NCBI RefSeq assembly: GCF_002094885.1
Contig: NZ_MSIT01000007.1
Coordinates: 124,001-188,000, forward strand
Origin: Salibaculum halophilum
GTDB lineage: Bacteria; Pseudomonadota; Alphaproteobacteria; Rhodobacterales; Rhodobacteraceae
Direction: 5' to 3'
DNA length: 64,000 bases
Positions 25,483 to 34,265 of the stretch are shown here, piece by piece. The notes below the pieces were generated by a model. The model was given only the letters and a program-made list of their open reading frames with translations. It made no database searches and was not told the origin of the DNA. Made by a program: the position numbers and the translations under genes. How positions within the stretch are numbered: the first letter of the stretch is position 1; every line of letters begins with the position of its first letter.

Positions 25483-26355
25483 ATGATCAAGGGGTCCATT
25501 CCCGCCCTCGTCACGCCGTTCAGCGACGGCCAGGTCGATCTTGAGACGCTCAAGAAACTGGTGGACTGGCACGTCGATCAGGGCAGCCACGGGATCGTGC
25601 CGGTGGGCACCACGGGCGAGAGCCCGACCCTGAGCCATGCCGAGCACGATCGCGTCGTGGCCGAGGTGATCGCGGCAGCCGACGGCCGCATCCCGGTGAT
25701 CGCCGGGGCCGGGTCCAACAATACCGCCGAGACAGTGCGCCTGGTCAAGGCCGCGAAAGAGGCCGGGGCCGATGCCGCGCTGGTCGTCACGCCCTATTAC
25801 AACAAGCCCACCCAGAAGGGCCTTATCGCGCATTACACCGCCGCCGCCGATTGCGGCCTGCCGATAATCATCTACAACATTCCCGGCCGGTCGGTCGTGG
25901 ACATGACCCCGGCAACCATGGGCGAACTGGCCCGCCACCCCAACATCGTCGGGGTCAAGGACGCCACCGGCGACCTGGCCCGCGTGCCGCGGCAACGCAT
26001 CACCTGCGGCACCGATTTCATCCAGCTCTCGGGCGAGGACCCCACGGCGCTGGGCTTCAACGCCCATGGCGGCACCGGATGCATCTCGGTGACGGCCAAT
26101 GTGGCGCCAAAACTGTGCTCCGAGATGCAGGAGGCCACGCTGGCCGGCGATTTCGCGAACGCGCTGCGCATAACCGACAGGCTGATGCCGCTGCATATCG
26201 CGATTTTCGAGGAGCCGGGCCTCGTCGGGGCAAAGTACGGCATGTCGCTTCTGGGGCTGTGTGACGCCGAGGTGCGATCGCCGCTGGCCCCGCTGGAGGA
26301 CAGCACCAAGGCGCATATCCGCGACGGCATGGTCCATGCCGGGCTGCTGAACTAG
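25483..26355 (+). CDS. dapA: 4-hydroxy-tetrahydrodipicolinate synthase
   Basis: DapA condenses pyruvate with aspartate semialdehyde in the lysine/diaminopimelate branch. The 290-residue (beta/alpha)8 protein has the GTTGESPTL signature (residues 42-50), Y106 in YYNKPTQ, Y131 in YNIPGR and the Schiff-base lysine K159 in [12 protein letters not shown] at 25483 follows GGAAAGGA. It uses the product of asd at 8 kb. It begins a plus-strand run of genes with smpB, the sulfurtransferase and the aminotransferase, although the 94-nt gap to smpB leaves cotranscription open. Confidence 0.97.
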   Translation: MIKGSIPALVTPFSDGQVDLETLKKLVDWHVDQGSHGIVPVGTTGESPTLSHAEHDRVVAEVIAAADGRIPVIAGAGSNNTAETVRLVKAAKEAGADAALVVTPYYNKPTQKGLIAHYTAAADCGLPIIIYNIPGRSVVDMTPATMGELARHPNIVGVKDATGDLARVPRQRITCGTDFIQLSGEDPTALGFNAHGGTGCISVTANVAPKLCSEMQEATLAGDFANALRITDRLMPLHIAIFEEPGLVGAKYGMSLLGLCDAEVRSPLAPLEDSTKAHIRDGMVHAGLLN

Positions 26356-26449
26356 GCGGGCCGGGTCATCGCACCCGCCAAGGTGCCGGCGGCCGGATCG
26401 GCGCCGGGCGGCTTGTGTGCGCCGGCCCCATGGCCTATCTCCGATGCTC

Positions 26450-26926
26450 ATGGCCAAGAAAGAACCCGACAATCCCAATTACAAGGTCATCGCCGAGAAC
26501 CGGCGAGCCCGCCGCGACTTCGAGATCGTCGACGATCTCGAATGCGGCATCGTGCTGTCCGGGTCCGAGGTGAAGTCGCTGCGCAGCGGCCAGTCCAACA
26601 TCGCCGACAGCTATGCCAGCGTCGAAGACGGCGAGCTGTGGCTGACCAACGCCTATATCGCGCCCTACCAGCAGGCCATGTTTCCGCACGAGGAACGCCG
26701 CCGCCGCAAGCTTCTGGTCGGCAAGCGCGAACTGGCCCGCATGTGGAACGCCACCCAGCGCGAGGGCATGACCCTCGTGCCGCTGGTGATGTATTTCAAC
26801 CACAAGGGCATCGTGAAGGTGAAGGTCGCCACCGCCAAGGGCAAGAAGAAGGCCGACAAGCGCGCCACCGAGGCCAAGCGCGACTGGAACCGCCAGAAGC
26901 AGCGCCTGCTCAAGCAGAACGGCTGA
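26450..26926 (+). CDS. smpB: SsrA (tmRNA)-binding protein SmpB
   Basis: SmpB binds tmRNA and delivers it to stalled ribosomes for trans-translation. The 158-residue length is standard. Conserved blocks include [23 protein letters not shown] and the basic, disordered C-terminal tail ([19 protein letters not shown]) that enters the mRNA channel. I chose ATG at 26450 (MAKKEPD); two other in-frame starts lie 6 and 33 nt upstream and none has a strong ribosome-binding site. The tmRNA gene itself is not in the window. dapA-smpB adjacency is common in Rhodobacteraceae. Confidence 0.97.
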   Translation: MAKKEPDNPNYKVIAENRRARRDFEIVDDLECGIVLSGSEVKSLRSGQSNIADSYASVEDGELWLTNAYIAPYQQAMFPHEERRRRKLLVGKRELARMWNATQREGMTLVPLVMYFNHKGIVKVKVATAKGKKKADKRATEAKRDWNRQKQRLLKQNG

Positions 26927-27007
26927 GCCGCCGGCGCCGCATGCAAACCTTGCAGTCTCGCGGGCACGGCGGTAGGGACAATGCGTTTCCAGCGCGAGAG
27001 TGGCCCG

Positions 27008-27865
27008 ATGGCGAAGGATGATCCCAAGACGCTTGTCTCGACGGACTGGCTGGCCGGCCACCTGAAGGACCCGGACCTGCGGGTGCTTGATGCGTCGTGG
27101 TACATGCCCGACGCGGGCCGCGACCCGCGCGCGGAGTACGACGCCGCCCATATCCCCGGCGCGCGCTTTTTCGACATCGACGAGATCAGTGACCACCGCT
27201 CCGAGCTGCCGCACATGGCCCCCCCGGTCGAGAAGTTCATGGCGCGGATGCGCGCCATGGGGGTGGGCGACGGCCATCAGGTTGTCATCTACGACGGCGC
27301 GGGGCTGTTTTCCGCCGCGCGTGTCTGGTGGCTGTTCCGGCTGATGGGCAAGACGGATGTGGCCGTGCTGGACGGCGGGTTTCCGAAGTGGCGCGCCGAG
27401 GGCCGCCCGGTCGAGGACATGCCCCCCGTCATCCGCGATCGCCACATGACCGTCCAGCGCCAGAACCACATGGTCCGCGATGTCACGCAGGTGGCCCGCG
27501 CCGCCAAGCTGCACGATCACGAGATCATCGACGCCCGCCCCGCCGAGCGGTTTCGCGGCGACGGGCCGGAACCGCGTGCGGGTCTGCGCGCGGGCCATAT
27601 CCCCGGGTCGCGCAACCTGCCCTTCGACTCGCTGCTCAACGACGACGGCACCATGAAGGATGCCGAGGCGCTGAAGACCGCCTTCGCGGCGGCCGGGGTC
27701 GACCTGACGAAGCCGGCCATCACCACCTGCGGCTCGGGCGTGACGGCCGCGATCCTGTCGCTGGCGCTGGAACGGATCGGAAAGACGGACCACGCCGTCT
27801 ATGATGGCAGCTGGTCGGAATGGGGCATGTACGACGACCTGCCCATCGCAACCGGAGAGGCCTGA
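27008..27865 (+). CDS. sseA: 3-mercaptopyruvate sulfurtransferase (rhodanese tandem)
   Basis: This enzyme transfers sulfur from 3-mercaptopyruvate to cyanide or thiol acceptors. The 285-residue protein has two rhodanese domains; the inactive N-terminal one has the YDAAHIPGARFFDID block, the C-terminal one RAGHIPGSRNLPF and the active-site loop C241-G-S-G-V-T-A, the mercaptopyruvate-type loop rather than the thiosulfate type (CRxGx[R/T]). The start at ATG 27008 has GAGAG upstream. TGA overlaps the ATG of the aminotransferase gene (TGATG), an arrangement that could couple cysteine transamination, which yields mercaptopyruvate, to sulfur transfer. Confidence 0.94.
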   Translation: MAKDDPKTLVSTDWLAGHLKDPDLRVLDASWYMPDAGRDPRAEYDAAHIPGARFFDIDEISDHRSELPHMAPPVEKFMARMRAMGVGDGHQVVIYDGAGLFSAARVWWLFRLMGKTDVAVLDGGFPKWRAEGRPVEDMPPVIRDRHMTVQRQNHMVRDVTQVARAAKLHDHEIIDARPAERFRGDGPEPRAGLRAGHIPGSRNLPFDSLLNDDGTMKDAEALKTAFAAAGVDLTKPAITTCGSGVTAAILSLALERIGKTDHAVYDGSWSEWGMYDDLPIATGEA

Positions 27866-29052
27866 TGCTGGAAAACCTGCGCCAACAACCCGCCGACAAG
27901 ATCCTCGCGCTGATGGCGCAGTACAAGGCCGACGATCGCCCCGGCAAGATCGACCTGGGCGTCGGCGTCTACCGCAACGCCGAGGGCAAGACGCCGGTGA
28001 TGCGCGCGGTCAAGGCCGCCGAACGCCGCCTTGTCGAGGACCAGGAGACCAAGGCCTACACCGGGCTGGCGGGCGATCCGGCCTTTTCCGACGCCATGAT
28101 CGAGCTGGTGCTGGCCGACAGCGTTGCGCGCGACAGGGTTGCGGCCATCGCCACGCCCGGCGGCACCGGGGCCTGCCGGCAGGGGTTCGAACTGGTCCGG
28201 CTGGCCAACCCCGAGGCCACTTTCTGGCTGTCCGATCCGACCTGGCCGAACCATGTCTCGATCCTGAATTTCATGCAGATGCCGCAGCGGACATACCGCT
28301 ACTTTGACGACGCGACCGGCGGGCTCGACTTTGACGGGATGCTGGCCGACCTGGCTGGCGCCAAAACGGGCGATATCGTGCTGCTGCACGGCTGTTGTCA
28401 CAATCCGACCGGCGCCAACCTGTCGCTGGAGCAGATCGACGAGGTCATCGCGGTGATGGAAGGCAAGGGCCTGGTCCCGATGATCGACATCGCCTACCAG
28501 GGCTTCGGCGACGGGCTGGACGAAGACGCCGCCGTGACGCGGCGCGTGGCCACCGCCTTCGACAACGTGCTGATCGCCGCGAGCTGTTCCAAGAATTTCG
28601 GCGTCTACCGGGAACGCACCGGCATCCTGATGGCCCTGTCGCGCGATGCCGACGAGGCTGCTGCGAGCCAGCAGAACATGAACTACCTCAATCGGCAGAA
28701 CTATTCCTTTCCGCCCGATCACGGCGCGCGCTGCGTCAGCACCATCCTGTCGGACCCGACACTGCGGGCCGACTGGCAGGCCGAGCTGGAAGAGGTGCGC
28801 CAAGGCATGCTGGAACTGCGCCGGCAACTGGCCGAGGAACTGCGCCGCCTGACCAACTCCGATGCTTTCGATTTCGTGGCCGAGCATCGCGGCATGTTCT
28901 CGCGGCTGGGGCTGACGGCCGAGCAGGTCGAGACGCTCAAGACCGATCACGCGATCTACATGGTGGGCGACAGCCGCATCAACATCGCCGGGCTGAACCG
29001 GGACACCGTGCCGGTGCTGGCCCGCGCCATCGCCGAGGTGATCGGCGACTGA
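27865..29052 (+). CDS. class I aromatic/aspartate aminotransferase (PLP)
   Basis: This 395-residue PLP-dependent aminotransferase belongs to the aspartate/tyrosine aminotransferase subgroup Ia. The PLP lysine is K243 in CSKNFGVYRERTG; HNPTGANLS and the DIAYQGFGDGLDED block bind the cofactor ring, and RINIAGLN carries the substrate carboxylate arginine. The subgroup Ia features (YRNAEGKTP, CCHNPTG) fit TatA/TyrB enzymes with aspartate and aromatic substrates. Its translation is coupled to the mercaptopyruvate sulfurtransferase, so cysteine or cysteine sulfinate transamination is a reasonable hypothesis. Confidence 0.93.
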   Translation: MLENLRQQPADKILALMAQYKADDRPGKIDLGVGVYRNAEGKTPVMRAVKAAERRLVEDQETKAYTGLAGDPAFSDAMIELVLADSVARDRVAAIATPGGTGACRQGFELVRLANPEATFWLSDPTWPNHVSILNFMQMPQRTYRYFDDATGGLDFDGMLADLAGAKTGDIVLLHGCCHNPTGANLSLEQIDEVIAVMEGKGLVPMIDIAYQGFGDGLDEDAAVTRRVATAFDNVLIAASCSKNFGVYRERTGILMALSRDADEAAASQQNMNYLNRQNYSFPPDHGARCVSTILSDPTLRADWQAELEEVRQGMLELRRQLAEELRRLTNSDAFDFVAEHRGMFSRLGLTAEQVETLKTDHAIYMVGDSRINIAGLNRDTVPVLARAIAEVIGD

Positions 29053-29068
29053 TCACTTTTCCAGCGCC

Positions 29069-29107
29069 GGGCGACGATCCGGGGCCGTCGGCCCCGAACC
29101 GTCGCCC
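29069..29107 (+). terminator. compound hairpin after the aminotransferase gene
   Basis: An inner CGGGGCC-GTC-GGCCCCG hairpin at 29080-29096 is nested inside GGGCGACG / CGTCGCCC outer arms. There is no T-tract, but the stability and position 17 nt after the stop suggest a transcription end or an mRNA-stabilising structure. A second imperfect hairpin with CCCTCG / CGAGGG arms follows at about 29105-29140. Confidence 0.55.
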
Positions 29108-29152
29108 TCGGTTTCGCGGCAGATGCCGCGGGATCGAGGGCGCCTGAAGACG

Positions 29153-29180
29153 AAAAAACCCGGGCGATCTCTCGCCCGGG
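29153..29180 (-). terminator. rho-independent terminator of glnK-amtB
   Basis: A perfect 9-bp stem (CCCGGGCGA / TCGCCCGGG, 4-nt loop) at 29159-29180 is followed, read on the minus strand, by six T residues (29158-29153). It lies 30 nt beyond the amtB stop and is a textbook intrinsic terminator. Confidence 0.92.
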
Positions 29181-29209
29181 CAGGGTGTCAAAGGCTTCAG
29201 GAAGGAAAA

Positions 29210-30535
29210 TCAGCCCTTGGTAAAGTCGGGGTAGGCCTCCATGCCCAGTTCGGTGGTGTCGAGGCCGTTGATCTCTTCTTCCTCGCCGACGCGGATGCCC
29301 AGCGCCGCCTTGAGGATAAAGAACACGATACCAGAGAGGATGAGCGTCGCGCCGCAGATGGCCACGATCCCCATCAGCTGGGTCCCGAGGTTGGCGTCGC
29401 CGTAGACGACCACCGCGATGGTCCCCCAGATACCGGCAAAGCCGTGCACCGGGATGGCCCCGACGACATCGTCGATCTTGACCTTGTCCAGCAGCGGGAC
29501 GGTCAGCACCACGATGATACCACCGATCGCCCCGATCCACAGAGCACCGAAGAGCGTCGGGGCCAGCGGTTCGGCCGTGATCGAGACGAGGCCGGCCAGA
29601 CAGCCGTTGAGCACCATCGTCAGGTCGACCTTGCCATACATCAGCTGTGTCAGGATCAGGGCGGCCACGGCGCCCGAGGCTGCGGCCATGTTGGTGTTGG
29701 AAAAGATCCGCGAGACGTCGGCGATATCGCCCACCGTCCCCATGGCCAGCTGCGAGCCGCCGTTGAAACCGAACCAGCCCAGCCACAGGATGAACACGCC
29801 GAGCGTCGACAGCGCGAGGTTCGACCCCGGCATCGGGACGGTCTTGCCGTCCTTGTACTTGCCGATCCGCGGCCCGAGGATCAGCGCGCCGGCGACGGCG
29901 GCCGAAGCCCCGCAGGCGTGCACGATGGTCGAGCCGGCAAAGTCCGAGAACCCGGCCGCGGACAACCAGCCGCCGCCCCAGGTCCAGGACGCGGTCAGCG
30001 GGTAGATGAACCCGGTCAGGATCGCGACGAAGATCAGGAACGGCCACAGCTTGATCCGTTCGGCCAGCGCGCCCGACACGATCGACGCCGTGGCGGCACA
30101 GAACATCAGCTGAAAGATGTAGTCCGACCCGGTCGAGGCATAGCCCGCATCGTCGGCCTCGGCCAGGGTGACGCCCACGGCCTCGAGCACGGCGACGGAG
30201 GGGAACAGCCCCGAGAAGTAGTTCTCGATGGCCCAGTCGCCCAGCGGATACATCAGGTTGTAGCCGATCAGCCAGTACATGATCGCGGCGATCGAGAACA
30301 GCGAGATGTTCTTGGTCATCTGCATGGCCACGTTCTTGGACCGCACGAGGCCGCCTTCGAGCATGGCAAAGCCAGCCGCCATCCAGAAAACCAGGAAACC
30401 GCCGATCAGGAACAGCAGCGAGTTCATGATCCAGACGAATTCGTCCGAACCGACGGGCGCGGCCTCCTGGGCCAGCGCGAGGGTCGGCAGGGCGGTCAGG
30501 GCCCCGGCGACCGGAAGTGTCTTGAGAAGTTTCAT
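29210..30535 (-). CDS. amtB: ammonium transporter AmtB
   Basis: AmtB conducts ammonium across the inner membrane and is gated by GlnK. The 441-residue protein begins with a cleavable signal peptide (to about residue 23, LALAQ-E), then 11 membrane helices. Family signatures include the WTWGGGWLSAAGFSDFAGST block, GWFGFNGGS, and a conserved cytoplasmic tail, LDTTELGMEAYPDF, the GlnK-docking end. I used ATG 30535 (MKLLKTLPVAG); a longer frame adds 24 unlikely residues. It follows glnK by 25 nt and ends at a strong terminator, so glnK-amtB is a complete two-gene operon. Confidence 0.97.
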   Translation of the reverse strand: MKLLKTLPVAGALTALPTLALAQEAAPVGSDEFVWIMNSLLFLIGGFLVFWMAAGFAMLEGGLVRSKNVAMQMTKNISLFSIAAIMYWLIGYNLMYPLGDWAIENYFSGLFPSVAVLEAVGVTLAEADDAGYASTGSDYIFQLMFCAATASIVSGALAERIKLWPFLIFVAILTGFIYPLTASWTWGGGWLSAAGFSDFAGSTIVHACGASAAVAGALILGPRIGKYKDGKTVPMPGSNLALSTLGVFILWLGWFGFNGGSQLAMGTVGDIADVSRIFSNTNMAAASGAVAALILTQLMYGKVDLTMVLNGCLAGLVSITAEPLAPTLFGALWIGAIGGIIVVLTVPLLDKVKIDDVVGAIPVHGFAGIWGTIAVVVYGDANLGTQLMGIVAICGATLILSGIVFFILKAALGIRVGEEEEINGLDTTELGMEAYPDFTKG

Positions 30536-30560
30536 TGTCAGATGTCCCTTGGCCAGCGCG

Positions 30561-30899
30561 TCAAAGCGCGTCGTCATTGGTTTCGCCCGTGCGCACGCGC
30601 AGGGCACTTTCCAGGTCGAGCACGAAGATCTTGCCGTCGCCGATCTTGTCGGTCTTGGCGGTCTTGGTGATGGTCGCGACGACCTCGTCGGCCATGGCGG
30701 CGCTGACCGCGATCTCCAGCTTGACCTTGGGCACGAAATTCACGGCGTATTCCGCCCCGCGGTAGATTTCGGTGTGACCGGACTGGGACCCGAACCCCTT
30801 GATCTCGGTCACCATCATGCCGCGCACGCCGATGGAGGTGAGCGCTTCGCGCACCTCCTCCAGCTTGAACGGCTTGATCGTTGCAATGATGAGTTTCAC
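30561..30899 (-). CDS. glnK: nitrogen regulatory protein PII (GlnK)
   Basis: GlnK is the trimeric PII signal protein that senses 2-oxoglutarate and ATP/ADP, blocks AmtB under ammonium excess and is uridylylated by GlnD. The 112-residue length is exact for the family, Y51 in RGAEYAVNF is the T-loop uridylylation site, and the C-terminal signature GDGKIFVLDLE is present. The start is GTG at 30899 with AAGGGGAAG upstream. It is the first gene of glnK-amtB. I found no clear sigma-54 (GG-N10-GC) promoter; alphaproteobacteria of this family use NtrC with other sigma factors. Confidence 0.97.
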   Translation of the reverse strand: MKLIIATIKPFKLEEVREALTSIGVRGMMVTEIKGFGSQSGHTEIYRGAEYAVNFVPKVKLEIAVSAAMADEVVATITKTAKTDKIGDGKIFVLDLESALRVRTGETNDDAL

Positions 30900-31161
30900 T
30901 GGCTTCCCCTTGCGTTTGGCTTCGGTGCGCAACCGGCTCGGTCGCGCTCGCGTACAAGGGGGCCGGTTGCGGGGGCGGACCTCAACACTATGCTGCGCCT
31001 GCGAAATCGGCAGGGGCTCGAAACCGCACAAAAATTACACAATTTTTGCAATGTGACTAAATTTTGGTCATTCAGAAAAGCGCGGGGTGCGGGCCGATGC
31101 GTCTCTACAAACGAATCCTGCCCGGCTATCATGCCCGCAAACTGGCAACGGCAGAGCAGCA
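30900..31161. promoter_or_regulatory. divergent promoter region glnK / penicillin-binding protein
   Basis: The 262-nt gap between the divergent genes contains an AT-rich core at about 31025-31080 with runs of A and T on both strands, in contrast with the GC-rich surroundings. It most likely holds the promoters of both genes. I could not identify NtrC sites or a confident -35/-10 pair. Confidence 0.45.
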
Positions 31162-33294
31162 ATGTCCCGAAAGACTAACAGGCGGCCGCCGCTCGTGGCC
31201 GACAATCGGCAGGCGGCAAAAACCGGGCGCAAGCAGCCTGCGCGCACGCCGGCTCAGGCGCAGCGGGCGGGCCGCCGGCGCCGTGGCCCGTTGGGCGCCC
31301 TGCGGGCGGTGCTTGTCGGGGCCGTGATGTGGGGCCTGCGCCTGGCCTGGCGGTTCGGGCTGCGCGCCGGCCTGACGATCGTGCTCCTCACCGGGTTGGG
31401 CGTGTTCTACTATGCTGCGACGCTGCCGCCGATCGACGACCTTATCGATGGGCGCACCCGCGGGTCCGTCACGCTTCTGGACAATACGGGCGAGGTATTT
31501 GCCTGGCGCGGTGACCAGTTCGGCGGCATGGTCACCGCCGATACCGTCAGCCCGCACCTACGCAATGCCATCGTGGCGACCGAGGACAAGCGGTTCTTCG
31601 CCCCCTATCACATCGGGATCGATTTCTACGCCACCGCCGCGGCAATGGTTCGCAACTACCGCGAGAACGGTAATCCGCTGTCGGGGGCCGGCGGGTCCTC
31701 GATCAGCCAACAGACGGCCAAGCTGCTGTGCTTCGGCCGCCCCTACGACCCGGACACCTGGGAGGACGAGGCCGCCTACGAGGCCGACTGCCGCGAGACC
31801 ACGCTCTGGCGCAAGGTGGTCGAGGCCACCTATGCCATGGCGATGGAGGCCCGCTATTCCAAGGACGAGATCCTCACGGTATACATGAACCGTGCCTACC
31901 TTGGTGCGGGCTCACGCGGGTTCGAGGCCGCCGCCCAGCGCTATTTCGGCATTTCCGCGGCCGAGGTGGACCCGGCCCAGGCGGCCATGCTGGCCGGGCT
32001 GCTGCGCGCGCCCTCGGCCACCTCGCCCACGCGCAACCTGCAAGCCGCGCAGGACCGCGCCGATACGGTGCTGCGACTTATGCAGCAACAGGGCTATCTG
32101 ACCGCCCGGGAAACGGCTCAGGCGCGGGCCAACCCCGCCACGCTTTCCAAGGCCGCGCGCCAGCGATCGGGTGGCTATTTCGCCGACTGGGTCATGGCCA
32201 GCGGGCCGGAGTTCTTTACCCGCCAGACCACCGAGGACGTGATCATCCGCACTACGCTCGACCAGCGGATACAGCAGGCTGCGGAAGAGGGCCTGACCCG
32301 GATTTTCGAGGAAAAGGTGCGCGACGGCTCGCGGGCGCAGGCCGCGATCGTGGTGATGGGCGCCGATGGCGCCGTGCGCGCAATGGTCGGCGGCCGCGAC
32401 ACCGAGGCGGCGGGCGCCTTCAACCGCGCCACCCAGGCCCTGCGCCAGACCGGCTCGGCCTTCAAGCCCTTCGTCTATGCCACGGCGCTGGACCTCGGGA
32501 TGCGCCCCACCGACGTGGTCGTTGACGAACCCACCTGCTGGGACGTGCCGGGGCCGGATGATTGGTGCCCCGAGAACTACAGCCGCGACCACGCCGGCGA
32601 GGTGACGCTGACACAGGCGCTCATGGCCTCGCTCAACATCCCGGCGGTCAAGGTGTCGGAACGTGTGGGCCGCGACAATGTCCGCACCGTGGCCGAGATG
32701 TTCGGCATCGAAAGCGACCTTGCCGCGGGCCCGGCCCTCGCACTGGGCACCTCGGAAAGCACGCTGCTGGAGATGACGGGGGCCTATGCCGGCATCCTCA
32801 ACGGCGGGTCGGCCGTGGCCCCCTACGGCCTGGTCGAGTTGCGCCTGATGGGCGACGAGACGCCGCTGATGGACGCCGGCGGCGGCATCCGCGACCGGGT
32901 GATCCGCGAGGACGCCGCCCGGCAACTGACATGGATGATGCACCAGGTCGTGGAAGATGGCACCGGGCGCGCGGCGCGGATCGACGGCTGGCAGATCGCC
33001 GGCAAGACGGGCACCTCGCAACAGGCGCGCGACGCCTGGTTCATCGCCTTCACCGCCGATTACGTCGCCGGGATATGGATGGGCTACGACGACAACACGC
33101 CGCTGACCGGGGTCACGGGATCGGGGCTGCCGGCCGACATCTGGCGCGAGACCATGACCGGGGTCCTGGACGCCGTGCCGCCGACGCCCTTGCCGATGGC
33201 ACCACCGCCGGCCGCGGCCGACGGCCCGGGCCTGTCCGACGCTGACGCCGACGCCCTGATAAACACGTTGTTGCAGGAACTTGGCGGTGAGTAG
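31162..33294 (+). CDS. class A penicillin-binding protein (PBP1A family)
   Basis: This bifunctional peptidoglycan glycosyltransferase and DD-transpeptidase has 710 residues. A very basic N-terminal cytoplasmic tail (residues 1-45) precedes one membrane helix at about 66-88. The GT51 domain has E141 in ATEDKRFF and the GGSSISQQTAK block (178-187). The transpeptidase motifs are S432-AF-K435, S490-L-N492 and K615-TGTS. It lacks the large insertion domains of PBP1B and has a short Pro-rich tail. ATG at 31162 is chosen because an earlier ATG adds 25 non-conserved residues. It is divergent from glnK. Confidence 0.95.
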   Translation: MSRKTNRRPPLVADNRQAAKTGRKQPARTPAQAQRAGRRRRGPLGALRAVLVGAVMWGLRLAWRFGLRAGLTIVLLTGLGVFYYAATLPPIDDLIDGRTRGSVTLLDNTGEVFAWRGDQFGGMVTADTVSPHLRNAIVATEDKRFFAPYHIGIDFYATAAAMVRNYRENGNPLSGAGGSSISQQTAKLLCFGRPYDPDTWEDEAAYEADCRETTLWRKVVEATYAMAMEARYSKDEILTVYMNRAYLGAGSRGFEAAAQRYFGISAAEVDPAQAAMLAGLLRAPSATSPTRNLQAAQDRADTVLRLMQQQGYLTARETAQARANPATLSKAARQRSGGYFADWVMASGPEFFTRQTTEDVIIRTTLDQRIQQAAEEGLTRIFEEKVRDGSRAQAAIVVMGADGAVRAMVGGRDTEAAGAFNRATQALRQTGSAFKPFVYATALDLGMRPTDVVVDEPTCWDVPGPDDWCPENYSRDHAGEVTLTQALMASLNIPAVKVSERVGRDNVRTVAEMFGIESDLAAGPALALGTSESTLLEMTGAYAGILNGGSAVAPYGLVELRLMGDETPLMDAGGGIRDRVIREDAARQLTWMMHQVVEDGTGRAARIDGWQIAGKTGTSQQARDAWFIAFTADYVAGIWMGYDDNTPLTGVTGSGLPADIWRETMTGVLDAVPPTPLPMAPPPAAADGPGLSDADADALINTLLQELGGE

Positions 33295-33306
33295 CGCGGG
33301 GCGGCG

Positions 33307-33666
33307 TTACTCCCGCGTCGGCGGGGTGCAGCGGTCGTAACGAAAGGCGTAGCCGTCCCAGATCATGATGATCCCGTCGCCCTCGGCGGCCTCCATGACC
33401 ATGGCGCGTTCGGTCCAGCGCGCCCCCTCGCCGCTGCACTCCATCGTGTAGAGCGTGGCGTCCATGTCCACCACATTGACGGGCCGCGTCATGCGGCATT
33501 CGTTCTCGACCCCGTAAAAGATACCGCCCTCGATCCGCAGCGCGCCCCCGTCGACACCGACCAGCCCGCAATCTGCATTGGCATTCTGGCGGTAGGTGCC
33601 GTCATAGGGCGTGGCCAGTGCCAGCCCGGGCAGGGCCGCAAGGGCAAAGGGCAGTGCCCGGTTCAT
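33307..33666 (-). CDS. small secreted protein of unknown function
   Basis: I do not recognise a named family for this 119-residue protein. A signal peptide is evident (MNRALPFALAALPGLALA, cleavage before TPYDGTY). The mature part is short, strand-rich and has four cysteines (in NADCGLVG, NECRM, MECSGEG and DRCTPP), suggesting two disulfides. The start codon overlaps the mlaC stop as ATGA, making it the third gene of the mlaA-mlaC unit. A periplasmic role alongside lipid trafficking is inference from position only. It ends 12 nt from the convergent penicillin-binding protein gene. Confidence 0.75.
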   Translation of the reverse strand: MNRALPFALAALPGLALATPYDGTYRQNANADCGLVGVDGGALRIEGGIFYGVENECRMTRPVNVVDMDATLYTMECSGEGARWTERAMVMEAAEGDGIIMIWDGYAFRYDRCTPPTRE

Positions 33667-34265
33667 CCCATGGCCCTCAGGTCCGCGATCAGCTGGTCGA
33701 GATCGCCGCCGCGCTGGTCCAGCATGGCCCCGATCTCCTGACGTTCGGAGACCAGCATGTTCACGCCCTCGACGATCAGGTTGAAAAAGACCGGGCGGCC
33801 GGGCCGGTCGTAGACGTGGAAATCCACGCGGAACGGGGCTTGTCCGGGCAGGTCGGCGACCGTCTGTACCTCCATGTAGTTGTTCACGGGAACGGTGCGC
33901 TGCACCTTGATTTCGCCGCCTGCGAATTCGCGGAAGCGCCGGCCGTACTTGTTGGCAAGGTAGGTTCCGAAGGCGTCGGCAAAGGCCGACCGCTGCGCGT
34001 TGCTGGCCGAGCGCCCCGCCACGCCGAGGGCCGAGGCCGCGATCGCCGCCGAGTGCGCATAGTCGTCGAACACGCCTTCGAACTGCCGGATCATCTGGTC
34101 TTCGCTGCCGCCAGAGGAGATGATGGCGTTGATGTCGGCGACGGCGCGGTCGACAAGCTGACGGGCCTGTGCCTCCGTCACGGCAAGGGCGGGCAGGGGA
34201 AACGTCGCGGCCCAAGCGGCGGCGAGGCCGAAGGCGGCAAGCTGGCGACGGGTCAGGGGCATCAT
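33663..34265 (-). CDS. MlaC/Ttg2D family phospholipid-binding periplasmic protein
   Basis: MlaC shuttles phospholipids between the outer-membrane MlaA complex and the inner-membrane MlaFEDB transporter. The 200-residue protein has an N-terminal signal with a twin-arginine-like TRRQLAAFGLA and cleavage near LPALA-V. The family block FADAFGTYLANKYGRRFREF and VNNYMEVQTV are visible, with RVDFHVYDRPGRPVFFNLIVEG shortened here to the DFHVYDRPGRP core. It overlaps mlaA upstream (ATGA) and the small gene downstream. The mlaFED genes are not in the window. Confidence 0.88.
   Translation of the reverse strand: MMPLTRRQLAAFGLAAAWAATFPLPALAVTEAQARQLVDRAVADINAIISSGGSEDQMIRQFEGVFDDYAHSAAIAASALGVAGRSASNAQRSAFADAFGTYLANKYGRRFREFAGGEIKVQRTVPVNNYMEVQTVADLPGQAPFRVDFHVYDRPGRPVFFNLIVEGVNMLVSERQEIGAMLDQRGGDLDQLIADLRAMG

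Noticed and set aside
30900-31080. Sigma-54 promoter upstream of glnK
   Set aside because: No GG-N10-GC pair with a TGGCAC/TTGC context; Rhodobacter-type bacteria also do not use sigma-54 for this operon in the standard way.
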